Program-made: the position numbers and the translations under genes | NCBI GenBank assembly: GCA_964409775.1 | Contig: CAYPEI010000003.1 | Span: forward strand, 186,001-250,000 | Origin: JAHBXL01 sp964409775 | GTDB taxonomy: Bacteria; Planctomycetota; Phycisphaerae; Phycisphaerales; UBA1924 | DNA length: 64,000 nucleotides | Reading direction: 5' to 3' | The notes under the pieces: generated by a model | Told to the model about the DNA's origin: nothing | Databases searched by the model: none | Seen by the model: only the letters and a program-made list of their open reading frames with translations | Shown: positions 36,945-45,526 of the stretch, piece by piece | How positions within the stretch are numbered: the first letter of the stretch is position 1 | Layout of the letters: each line of letters opens with the position of its first letter

Positions 36945-37328
36945 ATGGCACGCCACGTCCGCACCGGCGACAACGTCATCGTGAACAGCGGCTCTCACAA
37001 GGGCAAGGTCGGCACGATCATGCGGATCCTCACCAAGGAGGATCGCGTGATCGTCAAGGGCATCAACCTCCGCACCAAGCACCTGCGCCCGACGCGCCTG
37101 AACCCTCAGGGCGGGATCATCACCCGTGAGGCGCCGATCCACATCTCCAACGTGAGCCCCGTCGTCGACGGAAAGCCCACCCGCGTCCGCTTCATCAACA
37201 AGCCCGACGGAAGCAAGGTCCGCGTCGCCGCCCGCGGCGGCCAGGAACTGGGCGTCGTTCGCGGCCCGGATGCCAAGAAGAAGCACGCCGCCAAGCCCGC
37301 CCGAACCACCAAGCCCGCCAAGAAGTAA
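36945..37328 (+). CDS. rplX: 50S ribosomal protein L24
   Basis: 127 residues against about 105 usually. KOW motif VRTGDNVIVNSGSHKGKVGT is intact, followed by VIVKGINLRTKHLRP and EAPIHISNVSPV. The C-terminal 20 residues are a Lys/Ala/Pro-rich tail (DAKKKHAAKPARTTKPAKK). Two bases separate it from rplN. Confidence 0.96.
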   Translation: MARHVRTGDNVIVNSGSHKGKVGTIMRILTKEDRVIVKGINLRTKHLRPTRLNPQGGIITREAPIHISNVSPVVDGKPTRVRFINKPDGSKVRVAARGGQELGVVRGPDAKKKHAAKPARTTKPAKK

Positions 37329-37362
37329 TCGCCCGCCGCATCTCGCACTCTGGAACTGACCA

Positions 37363-38019
37363 ATGGCCAAGGACATGACAAAGAAGCCGCAGGGCAAGAA
37401 GACCAAGGGCGACGACGATGCGCCCGTCGGGCCGCTCCCGCCGCCCCGTCTCAAGGGCGTGTACGAGGAGAAGGTCCGCAAGGCCATCGCCGAGAAGTTC
37501 GGACTGGGTAACCCGATGGCCCAGCCCCGGCTGCGCTCCATCGTGATCAACGTCAACATGGGTCGACACCTCGACGGCACGAAACTGCCTCCGAACGTGA
37601 AGACCACCGTGCTCGACACGCTCACCAAGATCAGCGGCCAGCGGCCGGTGGTCCTCAAGGCCAAGAAGAGCGTTTCGAACTTCAAGGTCCGCGAGGGCTA
37701 CGAGACCGCCGCCATGGTCACCCTCCGCCGCGAGCGGATGTGGCACTTCCTCGACCGGCTGATCAACCTGGCGACCCCGCGTATCAAGGACTTCCGGGGC
37801 CTGAACGACCGCAGTTTCGATCGGCAGGGCAACTACGCCATGGGCCTGTCGGAACAGGGCGTGTTCCCCGAGATCAACATGGCCGAGGTGACGTTCACCC
37901 ACGGCATGAACATCAACATGATCTTCAGCAACTCATCGCCGGAACTCAGCCGGTTTGTGCTCGCGGAACTCGGCATGCCGTTCCGCCGCGAAGAAAAGCG
38001 CGAGCCCAAGGCCGCCTGA
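37363..38019 (+). CDS. rplE: 50S ribosomal protein L5
   Basis: 218 residues against about 180 usually; the first 30 residues are a Lys/Gly/Pro-rich extension (KKPQGKKTKGDDDAPVG). Core motifs: NPMAQPRLRSIVINVNMG, GQRPVVLKAKKSVSNFKVRE, GYETAAMVTLRRERMWHFLD and FPEINMAEVTFTHGMNI. Binds 5S rRNA. The distal Tyr/Arg-rich loop is conserved. Confidence 0.96.
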   Translation: MAKDMTKKPQGKKTKGDDDAPVGPLPPPRLKGVYEEKVRKAIAEKFGLGNPMAQPRLRSIVINVNMGRHLDGTKLPPNVKTTVLDTLTKISGQRPVVLKAKKSVSNFKVREGYETAAMVTLRRERMWHFLDRLINLATPRIKDFRGLNDRSFDRQGNYAMGLSEQGVFPEINMAEVTFTHGMNINMIFSNSSPELSRFVLAELGMPFRREEKREPKAA

Positions 38020-38074
38020 GACCGCGAACCGAAGGAAGCATTGACCCCGCACCGGGGACGACGGAGAAGAACGT

Positions 38075-38260
38075 ATGGCGACGAAGGCCCAGACCGCACG
38101 CGCGAACCGCAAGCCCAAGTACAGCACCCGCATCGTGCGCCGGTGCGAGCTCACGGGCCGCGCCCGCGGGGTGTACCGCAAGTTCCGCATCAGCCGCATC
38201 ATGCTCCGGAAACTCGCCCTCGAGGGCAAGATCCCCGGGATGCGCAAGGCGAGTTGGTAA
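38075..38260 (+). CDS. rpsN: 30S ribosomal protein S14, short form without zinc site
   Basis: 61 residues, the length of the zinc-binding short S14. Two Cys pairs are expected, C-x2-C and C-x2-C. Here the first reads C24-E-L-T27 and the second S40-R-I-M43, so three of four ligands are lost. YRKFRISRIMLRKLALEGKI and PGMRKASW are otherwise normal. Such Cys-minus S14 proteins are known in other lineages but are usually the long type. Confidence 0.94.
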   Translation: MATKAQTARANRKPKYSTRIVRRCELTGRARGVYRKFRISRIMLRKLALEGKIPGMRKASW

Positions 38261-38329
38261 CGAGACACCCAGGGACCTTTCTGACCCCGACCGAATCATG
38301 ACGGCGCGCCGCGCCACAGGGACTGCCCG

Positions 38330-38728
38330 ATGTCGATCAACGACCCCATCTCAGACATGCTGACTCGCATCCGCAACGCCGCGAGCATCAAGGCCAAGAT
38401 CGTCGAGTGCCTCAACTCGAAGGTTTGCCGTGGTATCGCCGACGTCCTGCGCGACGAGGGCTACATCGACGGCTACGAAGTCGTCGATGACGGACGCCAG
38501 GGCCGCATCAAGGTGAAACTCAAGTACGGTCCCCGCGGCGAGACGGTGCTCAACTCGCTGCACCGCGAGAGCAAGCCCGGTCGGCGCGTCTACCAGCGCG
38601 TCGATGACCTGCCCCGTCCGCTCCAGGGACTGGGCATCGCCATCGTTTCCACTTCCAAGGGCGTCATGAGCGATCGCAAGGCGCGCACCGAGCGCGTCGG
38701 CGGTGAACTGCTCTGCATCGTTGGATAA
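38330..38728 (+). CDS. rpsH: 30S ribosomal protein S8
   Basis: 132 residues. SINDPISDMLTRIRNAASIK at the start, KVKLKYGPRGETVL in the middle and the closing STSKGVMSDRKARTERVGGE with LLCIVG match S8. Binds the central domain of 16S rRNA; in E. coli it represses the spc operon by binding mRNA, which could apply here. The next gene starts 62 bases downstream. Confidence 0.97.
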   Translation: MSINDPISDMLTRIRNAASIKAKIVECLNSKVCRGIADVLRDEGYIDGYEVVDDGRQGRIKVKLKYGPRGETVLNSLHRESKPGRRVYQRVDDLPRPLQGLGIAIVSTSKGVMSDRKARTERVGGELLCIVG

Positions 38729-38789
38729 GCCACCACTCCCCGAGTCGAAGCCGTTCGGTTCGTCCGAACCGGATGAGGAGCAACAGACC

Positions 38790-39341
38790 ATGTCCCGCAT
38801 CGGAAAGAAGCCCGTCACTCTCCCCGCCGGCGTCAAGGCGCAGGTCGCCGCCGGCAAGGTCACAATCTCCGGGCCCAAGCACTCGCTCGTCATCCCCGTG
38901 CGCAGCGAGGTGAAGGTCACCTGCGACGAGGCCGGCAAGAAGGTGGATGTGGCCATCGCGGACGGTTCGAGCGAGGATCCCGCTGCCAACGCCTACTGGG
39001 GCACCACCCGCGCCCTCATCCAGAACGCCGTGGAAGGCGTGACCAAGGGCTACGAAAAGACCATGGAAGTCATCGGTGTCGGCTGGACCGCCGCCGTGCA
39101 GGGAAAGAACATCAAACTCACCGTCGGCTTCGCCAACCCCATCGTCATGCCGATCCCGCAGGGACTCGACGTGACCGTGGACAAGCAGTTCGTCACCATC
39201 AAGGGACCGGACAAGAAGGCCGTCGGCCAGTTCGCGGCGGACATGCGTGCCCGTCGCAAGCCCGAGCCCTACAACGGCAAGGGCATCAAGTACAAGGAAG
39301 AGACCATCAAGCGCAAGCAGGGCAAGCAGTTCGGCGCCTGA
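38790..39341 (+). CDS. rplF: 50S ribosomal protein L6
   Basis: 183 residues with two L6 domains: MSRIGKKPVTLPAGVKAQVA, TTRALIQNAVEGVTKGYEKT and the C-terminal RARRKPEPYNGKGIKYKEE, a hallmark of L6. ATG 38790 is chosen; an in-frame ATG at 38703 overlaps rpsH. GGAG lies about 15 bases before the start, weak for this cluster. Confidence 0.97.
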   Translation: MSRIGKKPVTLPAGVKAQVAAGKVTISGPKHSLVIPVRSEVKVTCDEAGKKVDVAIADGSSEDPAANAYWGTTRALIQNAVEGVTKGYEKTMEVIGVGWTAAVQGKNIKLTVGFANPIVMPIPQGLDVTVDKQFVTIKGPDKKAVGQFAADMRARRKPEPYNGKGIKYKEETIKRKQGKQFGA

Positions 39342-39382
39342 TCCCGGAGTGAACTGGGCCGATGGGCCCGGAGCGATCGACT

Positions 39383-39745
39383 ATGGACAAGAACCAGCAC
39401 AAAGACTTCCGTCGTTCCCGGCGGCACCAGCGCGTCCGCGGCAGCGTCAGCGGCACCCCGTCCCGCCCACGGCTCGCGGTCTACAAGTCCGTCAAGCACA
39501 TCTATGCCCAGATCATCGATGATCTGGCAGGACGGACGCTTGCTTCCGCTTCCTCGCGCGAATCGGCGGCGGGTGCGGACAAGCCCGGCAACTCCAAGTC
39601 CGCGGCGGGGGTCGGCAAACTCCTGGCCGACCGCGCCAAGCAGAGCGGTGTTACCGCCGTCTGCTTCGACCGGGGCGGCTTCAAGTATCACGGCCGCGTC
39701 AAGGCCCTTGCAGAGGCTGCACGCCAGGCCGGTCTCAAGTTCTAA
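39383..39745 (+). CDS. rplR: 50S ribosomal protein L18
   Basis: 120 residues. SVSGTPSRPRLAVYKSVKHI, YAQIIDDLAGRTLASAS and the C-terminal CFDRGGFKYHGRVKALAEAA match L18, the 5S rRNA partner of L5. A Ser/Ala-rich segment (ADKPGNSKSAAGVG) replaces the usual loop. ATG 39383 is the start, not the in-frame ATG at 39362. Confidence 0.96.
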   Translation: MDKNQHKDFRRSRRHQRVRGSVSGTPSRPRLAVYKSVKHIYAQIIDDLAGRTLASASSRESAAGADKPGNSKSAAGVGKLLADRAKQSGVTAVCFDRGGFKYHGRVKALAEAARQAGLKF

Positions 39746-39814
39746 TCCCCGCTCCGCGGCCCGCGTGCCGGGGGCGAGTCAGGCAACGATCCACGATCCA
39801 CACGAGCAGCACCC

Positions 39815-40513
39815 ATGCCCGAACTCCTCGACGAATCGACAAGCCTTGAGTCCACCACCATCGGCGTCTATCGCACCGCTTCCACGGTGAAGGGCGGCCG
39901 CCGATTCAGTTTCGGTGCGCTCGTCGTTGTCGGCAACCGAAACGGCCAGGTGGGCTACGGCTACGCCAAGGCCAACGAAGTCCCGAACGCCATCGAGAAG
40001 GCGCAGAAGTACGCCAAGCGCAAACTCGTGAGCATTCCCCGAATCGGCGGCACCTTCAACCACGAGGTCGAGGGCAACTTCTCCGCATCGAAAGTCCGGC
40101 TCATTCCCGCCTCACCGGGTACCGGCGTCGTTGCGGGCACCGTCGTCCGCTCGATCCTCGAACTCGCTGGCGTCACCGACGCGCTGAGCAAGTGCTTCGG
40201 ATCCACCAACGCCCGCAACGTGGTCAAGGCGGTTTTCGACGGCCTTGAAAAACTCCAGACGCCCGCGGTCGTCGCGGGCCTTCGCGGCCAGACCCTCGAG
40301 CGCACCAGCATCGAGGACCGCATCGAGAAGGGCAAGGCCTTCATGCCCAAGGCGACCGGCAAGGAGCAGCGCGCCCGCGGCCCGGTCAACACCGTCGGCA
40401 ACGAGCGCAAGGGCCGCGGCGGCAGCCGGCCGCGCCGTCGCGGACCGGAGGGCGCTGAAGGCGGCCCCGCCGCAGAGAGCACGCCTGATTCCGGTGCGCC
40501 AGCCCAGTCTTGA
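39815..40513 (+). CDS. rpsE: 30S ribosomal protein S5
   Basis: 232 residues against 165-170 usually. The core is intact: VKGGRRFSFGALVVVGNRNG, GYGYAKANEVPNAIEKAQKY, and the C-terminal domain LIPASPGTGVVAGTVVRSIL with STNARNVVKAVFDGLEKL. The last about 60 residues are a Gly/Arg/Pro/Ala tail without predicted fold. rplO follows after 61 bases; the rpmD (L30) normally between them is missing. Confidence 0.96.
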   Translation: MPELLDESTSLESTTIGVYRTASTVKGGRRFSFGALVVVGNRNGQVGYGYAKANEVPNAIEKAQKYAKRKLVSIPRIGGTFNHEVEGNFSASKVRLIPASPGTGVVAGTVVRSILELAGVTDALSKCFGSTNARNVVKAVFDGLEKLQTPAVVAGLRGQTLERTSIEDRIEKGKAFMPKATGKEQRARGPVNTVGNERKGRGGSRPRRRGPEGAEGGPAAESTPDSGAPAQS

Positions 40514-40574
40514 ACCGGTTCTATCAACCTGATCCCGCGGCCCCGTAGCCGATGTTTCGCCGGAGTGACCGACC

Positions 40575-41204
40575 ATGATGATCCATGAAATTACCCAACT
40601 CGCAGGCCGCAACAAGCGGCGCAAGCGCGTCGGCCGGGGAACCGGCAGCGGCGGCAAGCGCTCCGGCCGCGGCCAGAAGGGCGCGGGCAGCCGCTCGGGC
40701 ACCGCTCGCAAGACCGGATTCGAGGGTGGCCAGATGCCCTACTTCCGTCGTCTGCGGAAGTTCGGCTTCTCCAACGCCAACTTCACCAACCGGTTCTGGA
40801 CCGTCAACATCCGCGCGATCCTCGCGCACCCGTCCTTCGCCAAGGGTGGCACGATCAACTCTGAGACGCTGATCAAGGCCGGGCTCATCCGCGATGACTC
40901 CCGCGACCTCAAGATCCTGGGCGATCTCGGCGACATGACCCTGAGCGCGAAACTCGATGTCACCGCGGCCCGCGTGTCCGGAAAGGCTCGCAAACTCATC
41001 GAGGATGCCGGCGGCAAGGTCAACGAAACCGGCACACGTCGCGACAAGGTTCGCGGCGTCGACCGCAACAGCGAAGACAAGACCCCCAAGAATCTCACCA
41101 AGAAACTGAATCGTTCCTCCGGCGCGAAGAAGCCTGTGGCCGTCGAGGCCGAGGGCGAGGCGCCAGAGGCCGATGCGAAGAAGAAGCCCGCCAAGGGCGC
41201 CTGA
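40575..41204 (+). CDS. rplO: 50S ribosomal protein L15
   Basis: 209 residues against about 145 usually. Glycine/arginine-rich N-terminus KRVGRGTGSGGKRSGRGQKG, GFEGGQMPYFRRLRKFGF and the C-terminal domain (LDVTAARVSGKARKLIEDAG) are typical. A tail of about 55 residues rich in Lys, Glu and Ala is added. Needed for late assembly of the large subunit in known systems. Confidence 0.96.
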   Translation: MMIHEITQLAGRNKRRKRVGRGTGSGGKRSGRGQKGAGSRSGTARKTGFEGGQMPYFRRLRKFGFSNANFTNRFWTVNIRAILAHPSFAKGGTINSETLIKAGLIRDDSRDLKILGDLGDMTLSAKLDVTAARVSGKARKLIEDAGGKVNETGTRRDKVRGVDRNSEDKTPKNLTKKLNRSSGAKKPVAVEAEGEAPEADAKKKPAKGA

Positions 41205-41240
41205 TTCTCTGGTCGCCGGCTGCCGACACGGACGTTCACG

Positions 41241-42650
41241 ATGATCAAGGCCTTGATCAATGTCTTCCGGATTCCCGAGCTCCGCACGAAGATCCTCTTC
41301 ACGCTGGGCATGCTCGCTGTCTACCGGATCGGCCACTGGATCCCGCTCCCGGGCGTGAACCAGGAGCAGTTGCGCCAGTTCTTCGAGCAGCAGGTCGAGT
41401 CGGGCAGCGCCGCCGGCAAGGCGGCGATGTTCGTGACCACGTTCTCGGGAGGCGCGTTCGGCCACTCGACGATCTTCGGTCTGGGCATCATGCCCTACAT
41501 CTCGGCCTCCATCATTTTCCAGTTGCTCGCATCGGTTCTGCCTGCGCTCAAGAAACTGCAGCAGGAAGGACCGACCGGCCGCCAGAAGATCATGGAGTGG
41601 ACCCGGTTCGCGACCATCGGCCTCTGCCTGGTGCAGGGGTTCGGCTGGCTGAAGTACATCACGGCTTCAAACCTGGTCTATCCGCTATGGGCGGGCAACC
41701 CCGTCTGGTGGATCATGGCCATCGCCGCGCTCACCGCCGGCACGGTCTTCCTGATGTGGCTTGGCGAGCAGATCGACAAGTACGGCATCGGCAACGGTGT
41801 GTCGCTCATCATCGCCGCAGGCATCCTCACACGCATGCCCGATGCGGTGATCTGGGTCTGGCAGAACTTTGATCCCCGCGCCGCGGGCGAGAAGATGGGC
41901 TTCTCCGGCTTGTTCTTCATTCTCGCCGGGTTCGTGCTGGTGGTCGCCGGTTCGGTCATCATGACGGTCGCGCAGCGGCGGATCCCGATCCAACAGGCCA
42001 AGCACACTCGCGGCCGCAAGGTCTTCGGCGGCCAGCGGAGTTACCTCCCGCTCCGGGTGAATCACGGCGGCGTCATGCCGGTCATCTTCGCGTCCTCGCT
42101 GATGATCTTCCCGTCAGTGATCTTCTCCGCCCTCGCGACCCAGGCACGCTCTCAGGGCTGGGCCGATGGCATCACCGTCCCGATCACCTGGCTCAGCGAC
42201 GCCTTCAAGATGGGCGAGTTCCCCTACGTGTTCTTTGAAGTGGTGCTGATCTACTTCTTCAGTTACTTCTGGATCACCGTTCAGTTCAATCCGGAGGAAA
42301 TGGCCAAGAACCTGCGGGATCACGGCTCATTCATTCCGGGTCTGCGCCCCGGCCCGCGAACGGCGGAGTACCTCGAAATGGTGATGGAGCGCATCACGTT
42401 CGTGGGCGCTGCGTTCCTCGCCGTCATCGCGGTCATTCCCTCGATCGTCAACAGCCGGCTCGGAGTCAGTCCGACGGTCTCGCAGTTCCTCGGGGGCACG
42501 GGCCTGCTGATCGTTGTGTCCGTCGTGCTCGACTTCATCCAGCGCGTCGAGGCGAACCTGCTGATGCGCAACTACGCCGGGTTCCTCAGCAGCGGCGAGC
42601 AGGAGGGCGGGCCTCGGATCCGCAGTTCACGTATGGCCACCGGCGTCTGA
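41241..42650 (+). CDS. secY: Preprotein translocase subunit SecY
   Basis: 469 residues with ten membrane segments. Signature IFGLGIMPYISASIIFQLLA in TM2-3 and the C-terminal GFIPGLRPGPRTAEYLE-type loop (here HGSFIPGLRPGPRTAEYLEM) identify SecY. Forms the channel with SecE and SecG, encoded elsewhere. TM1 VYRIGHWIPLPGVN is normal. A 36-base gap leads to infA; adk and map, often found here, are absent. Confidence 0.97.
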   Translation: MIKALINVFRIPELRTKILFTLGMLAVYRIGHWIPLPGVNQEQLRQFFEQQVESGSAAGKAAMFVTTFSGGAFGHSTIFGLGIMPYISASIIFQLLASVLPALKKLQQEGPTGRQKIMEWTRFATIGLCLVQGFGWLKYITASNLVYPLWAGNPVWWIMAIAALTAGTVFLMWLGEQIDKYGIGNGVSLIIAAGILTRMPDAVIWVWQNFDPRAAGEKMGFSGLFFILAGFVLVVAGSVIMTVAQRRIPIQQAKHTRGRKVFGGQRSYLPLRVNHGGVMPVIFASSLMIFPSVIFSALATQARSQGWADGITVPITWLSDAFKMGEFPYVFFEVVLIYFFSYFWITVQFNPEEMAKNLRDHGSFIPGLRPGPRTAEYLEMVMERITFVGAAFLAVIAVIPSIVNSRLGVSPTVSQFLGGTGLLIVVSVVLDFIQRVEANLLMRNYAGFLSSGEQEGGPRIRSSRMATGV

Positions 42651-42686
42651 TCGCGGAACACGCGATACGCCACTCAAAAGAGGGTT

Positions 42687-42905
42687 ATGAGCAAACAGGA
42701 CGACAAACTCACGCTGGACGCAGTGGTCGAGGAAGCGCTTCCGAACGCGATGTTCACGGTCAAACTTCCCAACGGCCACAAGATCCTTGCCTACGTGTCG
42801 GGCAAGATGCGCATGAACTACATCCGCATCCTGCCCGGTGATCGGGTGACGGTCGAACTCAGTCCGTACGACCTGACCAAGGCCCGGATCACGTATCGCC
42901 AGTGA
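42687..42905 (+). CDS. infA: Translation initiation factor IF-1
   Basis: 72 residues, single S1-like OB fold: VVEEALPNAMFTVKLPNGHK, ILAYVSGKMRMNYIRILPGD and RVTVELSPYDLTKARITYR are near-consensus. GAGGG lies about 7 bases before the ATG. Blocks the A site during initiation. With many apparently leaderless mRNAs nearby, IF-1/IF-3 balance would matter for start selection (inference). Confidence 0.97.
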   Translation: MSKQDDKLTLDAVVEEALPNAMFTVKLPNGHKILAYVSGKMRMNYIRILPGDRVTVELSPYDLTKARITYRQ

Positions 42906-43161
42906 TCTGGGTGGGCGAGGCTGACCCGGTCGGGCGGCGGCGTTTGGCTTGGGCCAAGTCGAGAACGAGAGTTGAGGGGCGGTTTGGGGTTCGGCGGGGC
43001 TCTCATGGATGGGAGTTCATCGTGCTTCGTGCGGCCGGGTCGGCAAGTCGCTGGCCAGGCCGCGGATAGGGTCCTAACATCCCGCTCGCCCTGAAGACGG
43101 GCGGCTCCAAAGCAGATCGTTGACAGCGGACCGAAGACGGTCCGAAAGGACGGGTTGAGTC
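42906..43161 (+). promoter_or_regulatory. 256-bp infA-rpmJ spacer: possible promoter and hairpin leader
   Basis: No gene seen. TGGCCA at 43052-43057, a 17-base spacer and TAACAT at 43075-43080 could be a promoter for rpmJ-rpsM-rpsK-rpoA-rplQ. A perfect 7-bp hairpin CGGACCG-AAGA-CGGTCCG at 43127-43144 ends just before the rpmJ Shine-Dalgarno (AAAGGA), with no T run after it, so a translational control element is possible. Confidence 0.35.
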
Positions 43162-43278
43162 GTGAAGGTCAAGGCAAGTATCCGTCGCATGTGCAACCAG
43201 TGCCAGGTGGTCCGCCGCAAGGGCAAGGTGCGGGTCATCTGCAAGGCCAATCCCAAGCACAAGCAGGTTCAGGGCTGA
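43162..43278 (+). CDS. rpmJ: 50S ribosomal protein L36
   Basis: 38 codons: MKVKASIRRMCNQCQVVRRK then GKVRVICKANPKHKQVQG. The zinc ligands C11, C14, C27 and H33 of the classical Zn-containing L36 are all present, in contrast to the zinc-less S14 of this cluster. Starts with GTG 43162 after AAAGGA. Its place between infA and rpsM is the common bacterial arrangement. Confidence 0.95.
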   Translation: MKVKASIRRMCNQCQVVRRKGKVRVICKANPKHKQVQG

Positions 43279-43330
43279 TCGTTGGAAACACCGCGGCTGG
43301 TTGGCCGCGATTGCTCGACAGGAGTTCGCC

Positions 43331-43711
43331 GTGCCACGTATTGCGGGTATTGACGTTCCGGAAAAGAAGAAGATCTTCTTCGCGCTCCAGTACATCTACG
43401 GGATCGGGCCGCGCTTCGCCGCGGCGATCCTCACGGAAGCCGGCGTGAATCCGGACCTGCGCGCCAACGAGGTGAACGAGCAGCAACTGGCCGCGATCAA
43501 CGCCATCATCGACAACACGTACATCGTCGAGGGCGCGCTTCGTCGCCAGGTCCAGCAGAACGTTCAGAGACTCAAGGACGTCCGCAGTTATCGCGGCGAG
43601 CGCCACCGCCGCGGCCTGCCGACCCGCGGCCAGCGAACGCGCTCCAACGCCCGCACCCGCAAGGGCAAGAAGAAGACCGTCGCCGGCAAGAAGGGCGTCA
43701 AGGCCAAGTAA
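43331..43711 (+). CDS. rpsM: 30S ribosomal protein S13
   Basis: 126 residues. Family start PRIAGIDVPEKKKIFFALQY, helix-turn YIYGIGPRFAAAIL, and the C-terminal RSYRGERHRRGLPTRGQRTR with a Lys-rich tail. GTG 43331 with AGGAG 7 bases upstream is preferred over the ATG at 43301, since S13 begins with M-x-R-I-A-G. Contacts tRNA and forms bridge B1 to the large subunit. Confidence 0.97.
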   Translation: MPRIAGIDVPEKKKIFFALQYIYGIGPRFAAAILTEAGVNPDLRANEVNEQQLAAINAIIDNTYIVEGALRRQVQQNVQRLKDVRSYRGERHRRGLPTRGQRTRSNARTRKGKKKTVAGKKGVKAK

Positions 43712-43821
43712 CCAGCAGGCAGCAAGCGGTGCGGCGTCTCAACCGCGCTCTTTGCTGATACCCAACATCTCCACAAACCCCGGGTACGACCCAAGCGGTC
43801 GGCTGATCCGAGGAGCACACG

Positions 43822-44199
43822 ATGGCAAAGAAGCAGAAGAAAGTCCGCAAGAACGTCACCCGCGGCATCGCGCACGTCCGGGCCTCCCACAACAACACCA
43901 TTGTCACCGTGACCGATCCGAACGGCGAGACCATCGCCTGGGACTCGGCTGGGACGATCGGCTTCAAGGGCGCTCGAAAGAGCACGCCCTTTGCCGCGAC
44001 CCGCGCCGGCGAGTCTGCCGGGCAGAAGGCCCGCAAGTTGGGCATGTCGGAGATCGAGGTCTTCATCAAGGGCACCGGCGCAGGCCGCGAGTCCGCGGTG
44101 CAGGGCTTGGTCTCGACCGGCCTGCGGGTCACCGCGATCGAGGATCACACTCCGATCCCGCACAACGGCTGCCGTCCCCGCAAGCGCCGCCGCGTCTGA
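43822..44199 (+). CDS. rpsK: 30S ribosomal protein S11
   Basis: 125 residues. Signature GIAHVRASHNNTIVTVTDPN, SAGTIGFKGARKSTPFAATR, and the C-terminal VTAIEDHTPIPHNGCRPRKR are nearly canonical. Located on the 30S platform near the E site. rpsD (S4), which usually follows, is missing; rpoA comes next after a 163-base spacer. Confidence 0.97.
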   Translation: MAKKQKKVRKNVTRGIAHVRASHNNTIVTVTDPNGETIAWDSAGTIGFKGARKSTPFAATRAGESAGQKARKLGMSEIEVFIKGTGAGRESAVQGLVSTGLRVTAIEDHTPIPHNGCRPRKRRRV

Positions 44200-44362
44200 T
44201 CCGCGCTTCATGCGTCGCGGCGCTTCGCCGCCTCGCGTTTACGAGTCATCGCCCCCGCACAGCAGGGACTTCCGGGCAGTCAGCGGCCCGGATCGACCCG
44301 AATCAGGCGGAAGGGCGCATCCCATCACCGGGTCCCGCTGACATGTTCGGAAGGGTTTCAGC

Positions 44363-45388
44363 ATGCGCATCCGTTGGCGAGGTTTCGAACTCCCGTCGCA
44401 CGTCGTCGCCGATCCCAAGTTCCAGGGCAACACCTTCGGCCGGTTTACGGTCGAACCGTTCGAGCGCGGCTTCGGCACGACGATCGGCAATGGTCTTCGC
44501 CGCGTCCTGCTTTCCAGCCTCGAGGGCGCTGCGGTCACGGCCGTGAAGATCAAGGGCGCTCCGCACGAGTTTCACTCGCTGCCCGGCGTTATGGAGGATG
44601 TCACCGACATCATCCTCAACGTGAAGGGCCTTATTGTGAAGATGGAGGGCGACGGCCCGAAGACCCTCACTTTGGCCGCCTCCGGGCCGGGAGACGTCAC
44701 CGCCGAACTCATCGAGGGTGACCCGTCGGTGACGATCCTGAACAAAGAGCACATCATCGCCACCTTGACGGAGAAGGTGGACTTTGAAATGGAACTCCGC
44801 GTCGGTCTTGGTCGCGGCTACGTCCCCGCGAGCGAGCAGTACCGCCGCGATGAAGACCAGGAAATCGGCCTCATCCCGGTCGATGCGATCTATTCGCCGG
44901 TTCAGCGCGTCCGCTTCAAGGTCGAGGAGACCCGTGTCGGCCAGCGCACCAACTACGACAAGTTGGTGATGGACATCTGGACCAACGGCACGGTCACGCC
45001 GGAGATGGCCCTCGTCGAGGCCGGCAAGATTCTCCGCAAGCACCTCAATCCGTTCGTGCAGTACTTCGAGGTCGGCCGCGAGACGGTGACCGAAGCCGCC
45101 GCGGCCGCGGCAGGCGTGGACGAGGAACTCATCCGCAAACTCAACCGGCCGATCGGCGATCTCGATCTCTCGGTCCGAGCAAGCAACTGTCTCGAGTCTG
45201 CGCGGATCGTCACGATCGCGGACCTGGTGCAGCACACCGACTCGGACCTCCTCAAGGTCCGTTCGTTCGGCCGCACATCGCTCCGAGAAGTGAAGAAGAA
45301 GCTCACCGACATGGCGCTGGATCTGGGCATGAAACTCCCCGAAGGCGTCACCACCACCATGACCCCCGGCTCGACCGCCGGCGTTTGA
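44363..45388 (+). CDS. rpoA: DNA-directed RNA polymerase alpha subunit
   Basis: 341 residues. N-terminal dimerisation domain with FTVEPFERGFGTTIGNGLRR, VLLSSLEGAAVTAVKIKG, and IGLIPVDAIYSPVQRVRFKV. The C-terminal domain (about 255-330) contains LDLSVRASNCLESARIVTIA, which keeps the Arg used by UP elements and class I activators, and VRSFGRTSLREVKKKL. GGAAGGG lies about 8 bases before the ATG. Preceded by a 163-base spacer with no gene. Confidence 0.97.
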   Translation: MRIRWRGFELPSHVVADPKFQGNTFGRFTVEPFERGFGTTIGNGLRRVLLSSLEGAAVTAVKIKGAPHEFHSLPGVMEDVTDIILNVKGLIVKMEGDGPKTLTLAASGPGDVTAELIEGDPSVTILNKEHIIATLTEKVDFEMELRVGLGRGYVPASEQYRRDEDQEIGLIPVDAIYSPVQRVRFKVEETRVGQRTNYDKLVMDIWTNGTVTPEMALVEAGKILRKHLNPFVQYFEVGRETVTEAAAAAAGVDEELIRKLNRPIGDLDLSVRASNCLESARIVTIADLVQHTDSDLLKVRSFGRTSLREVKKKLTDMALDLGMKLPEGVTTTMTPGSTAGV

Positions 45389-45526
45389 TCCGGCTCCCTC
45401 AAGCGGCCAGCGCCGGTCGGTTGAGGCATCGATCGCAAGCGGGTTTGTCCGCAAGTACTTGGCGCATAGAGTTCGGCCTGTTTTCCGCCGGTTGATCCGT
45501 GCGGGTTTTGTTTGAGGAGTATTCCG

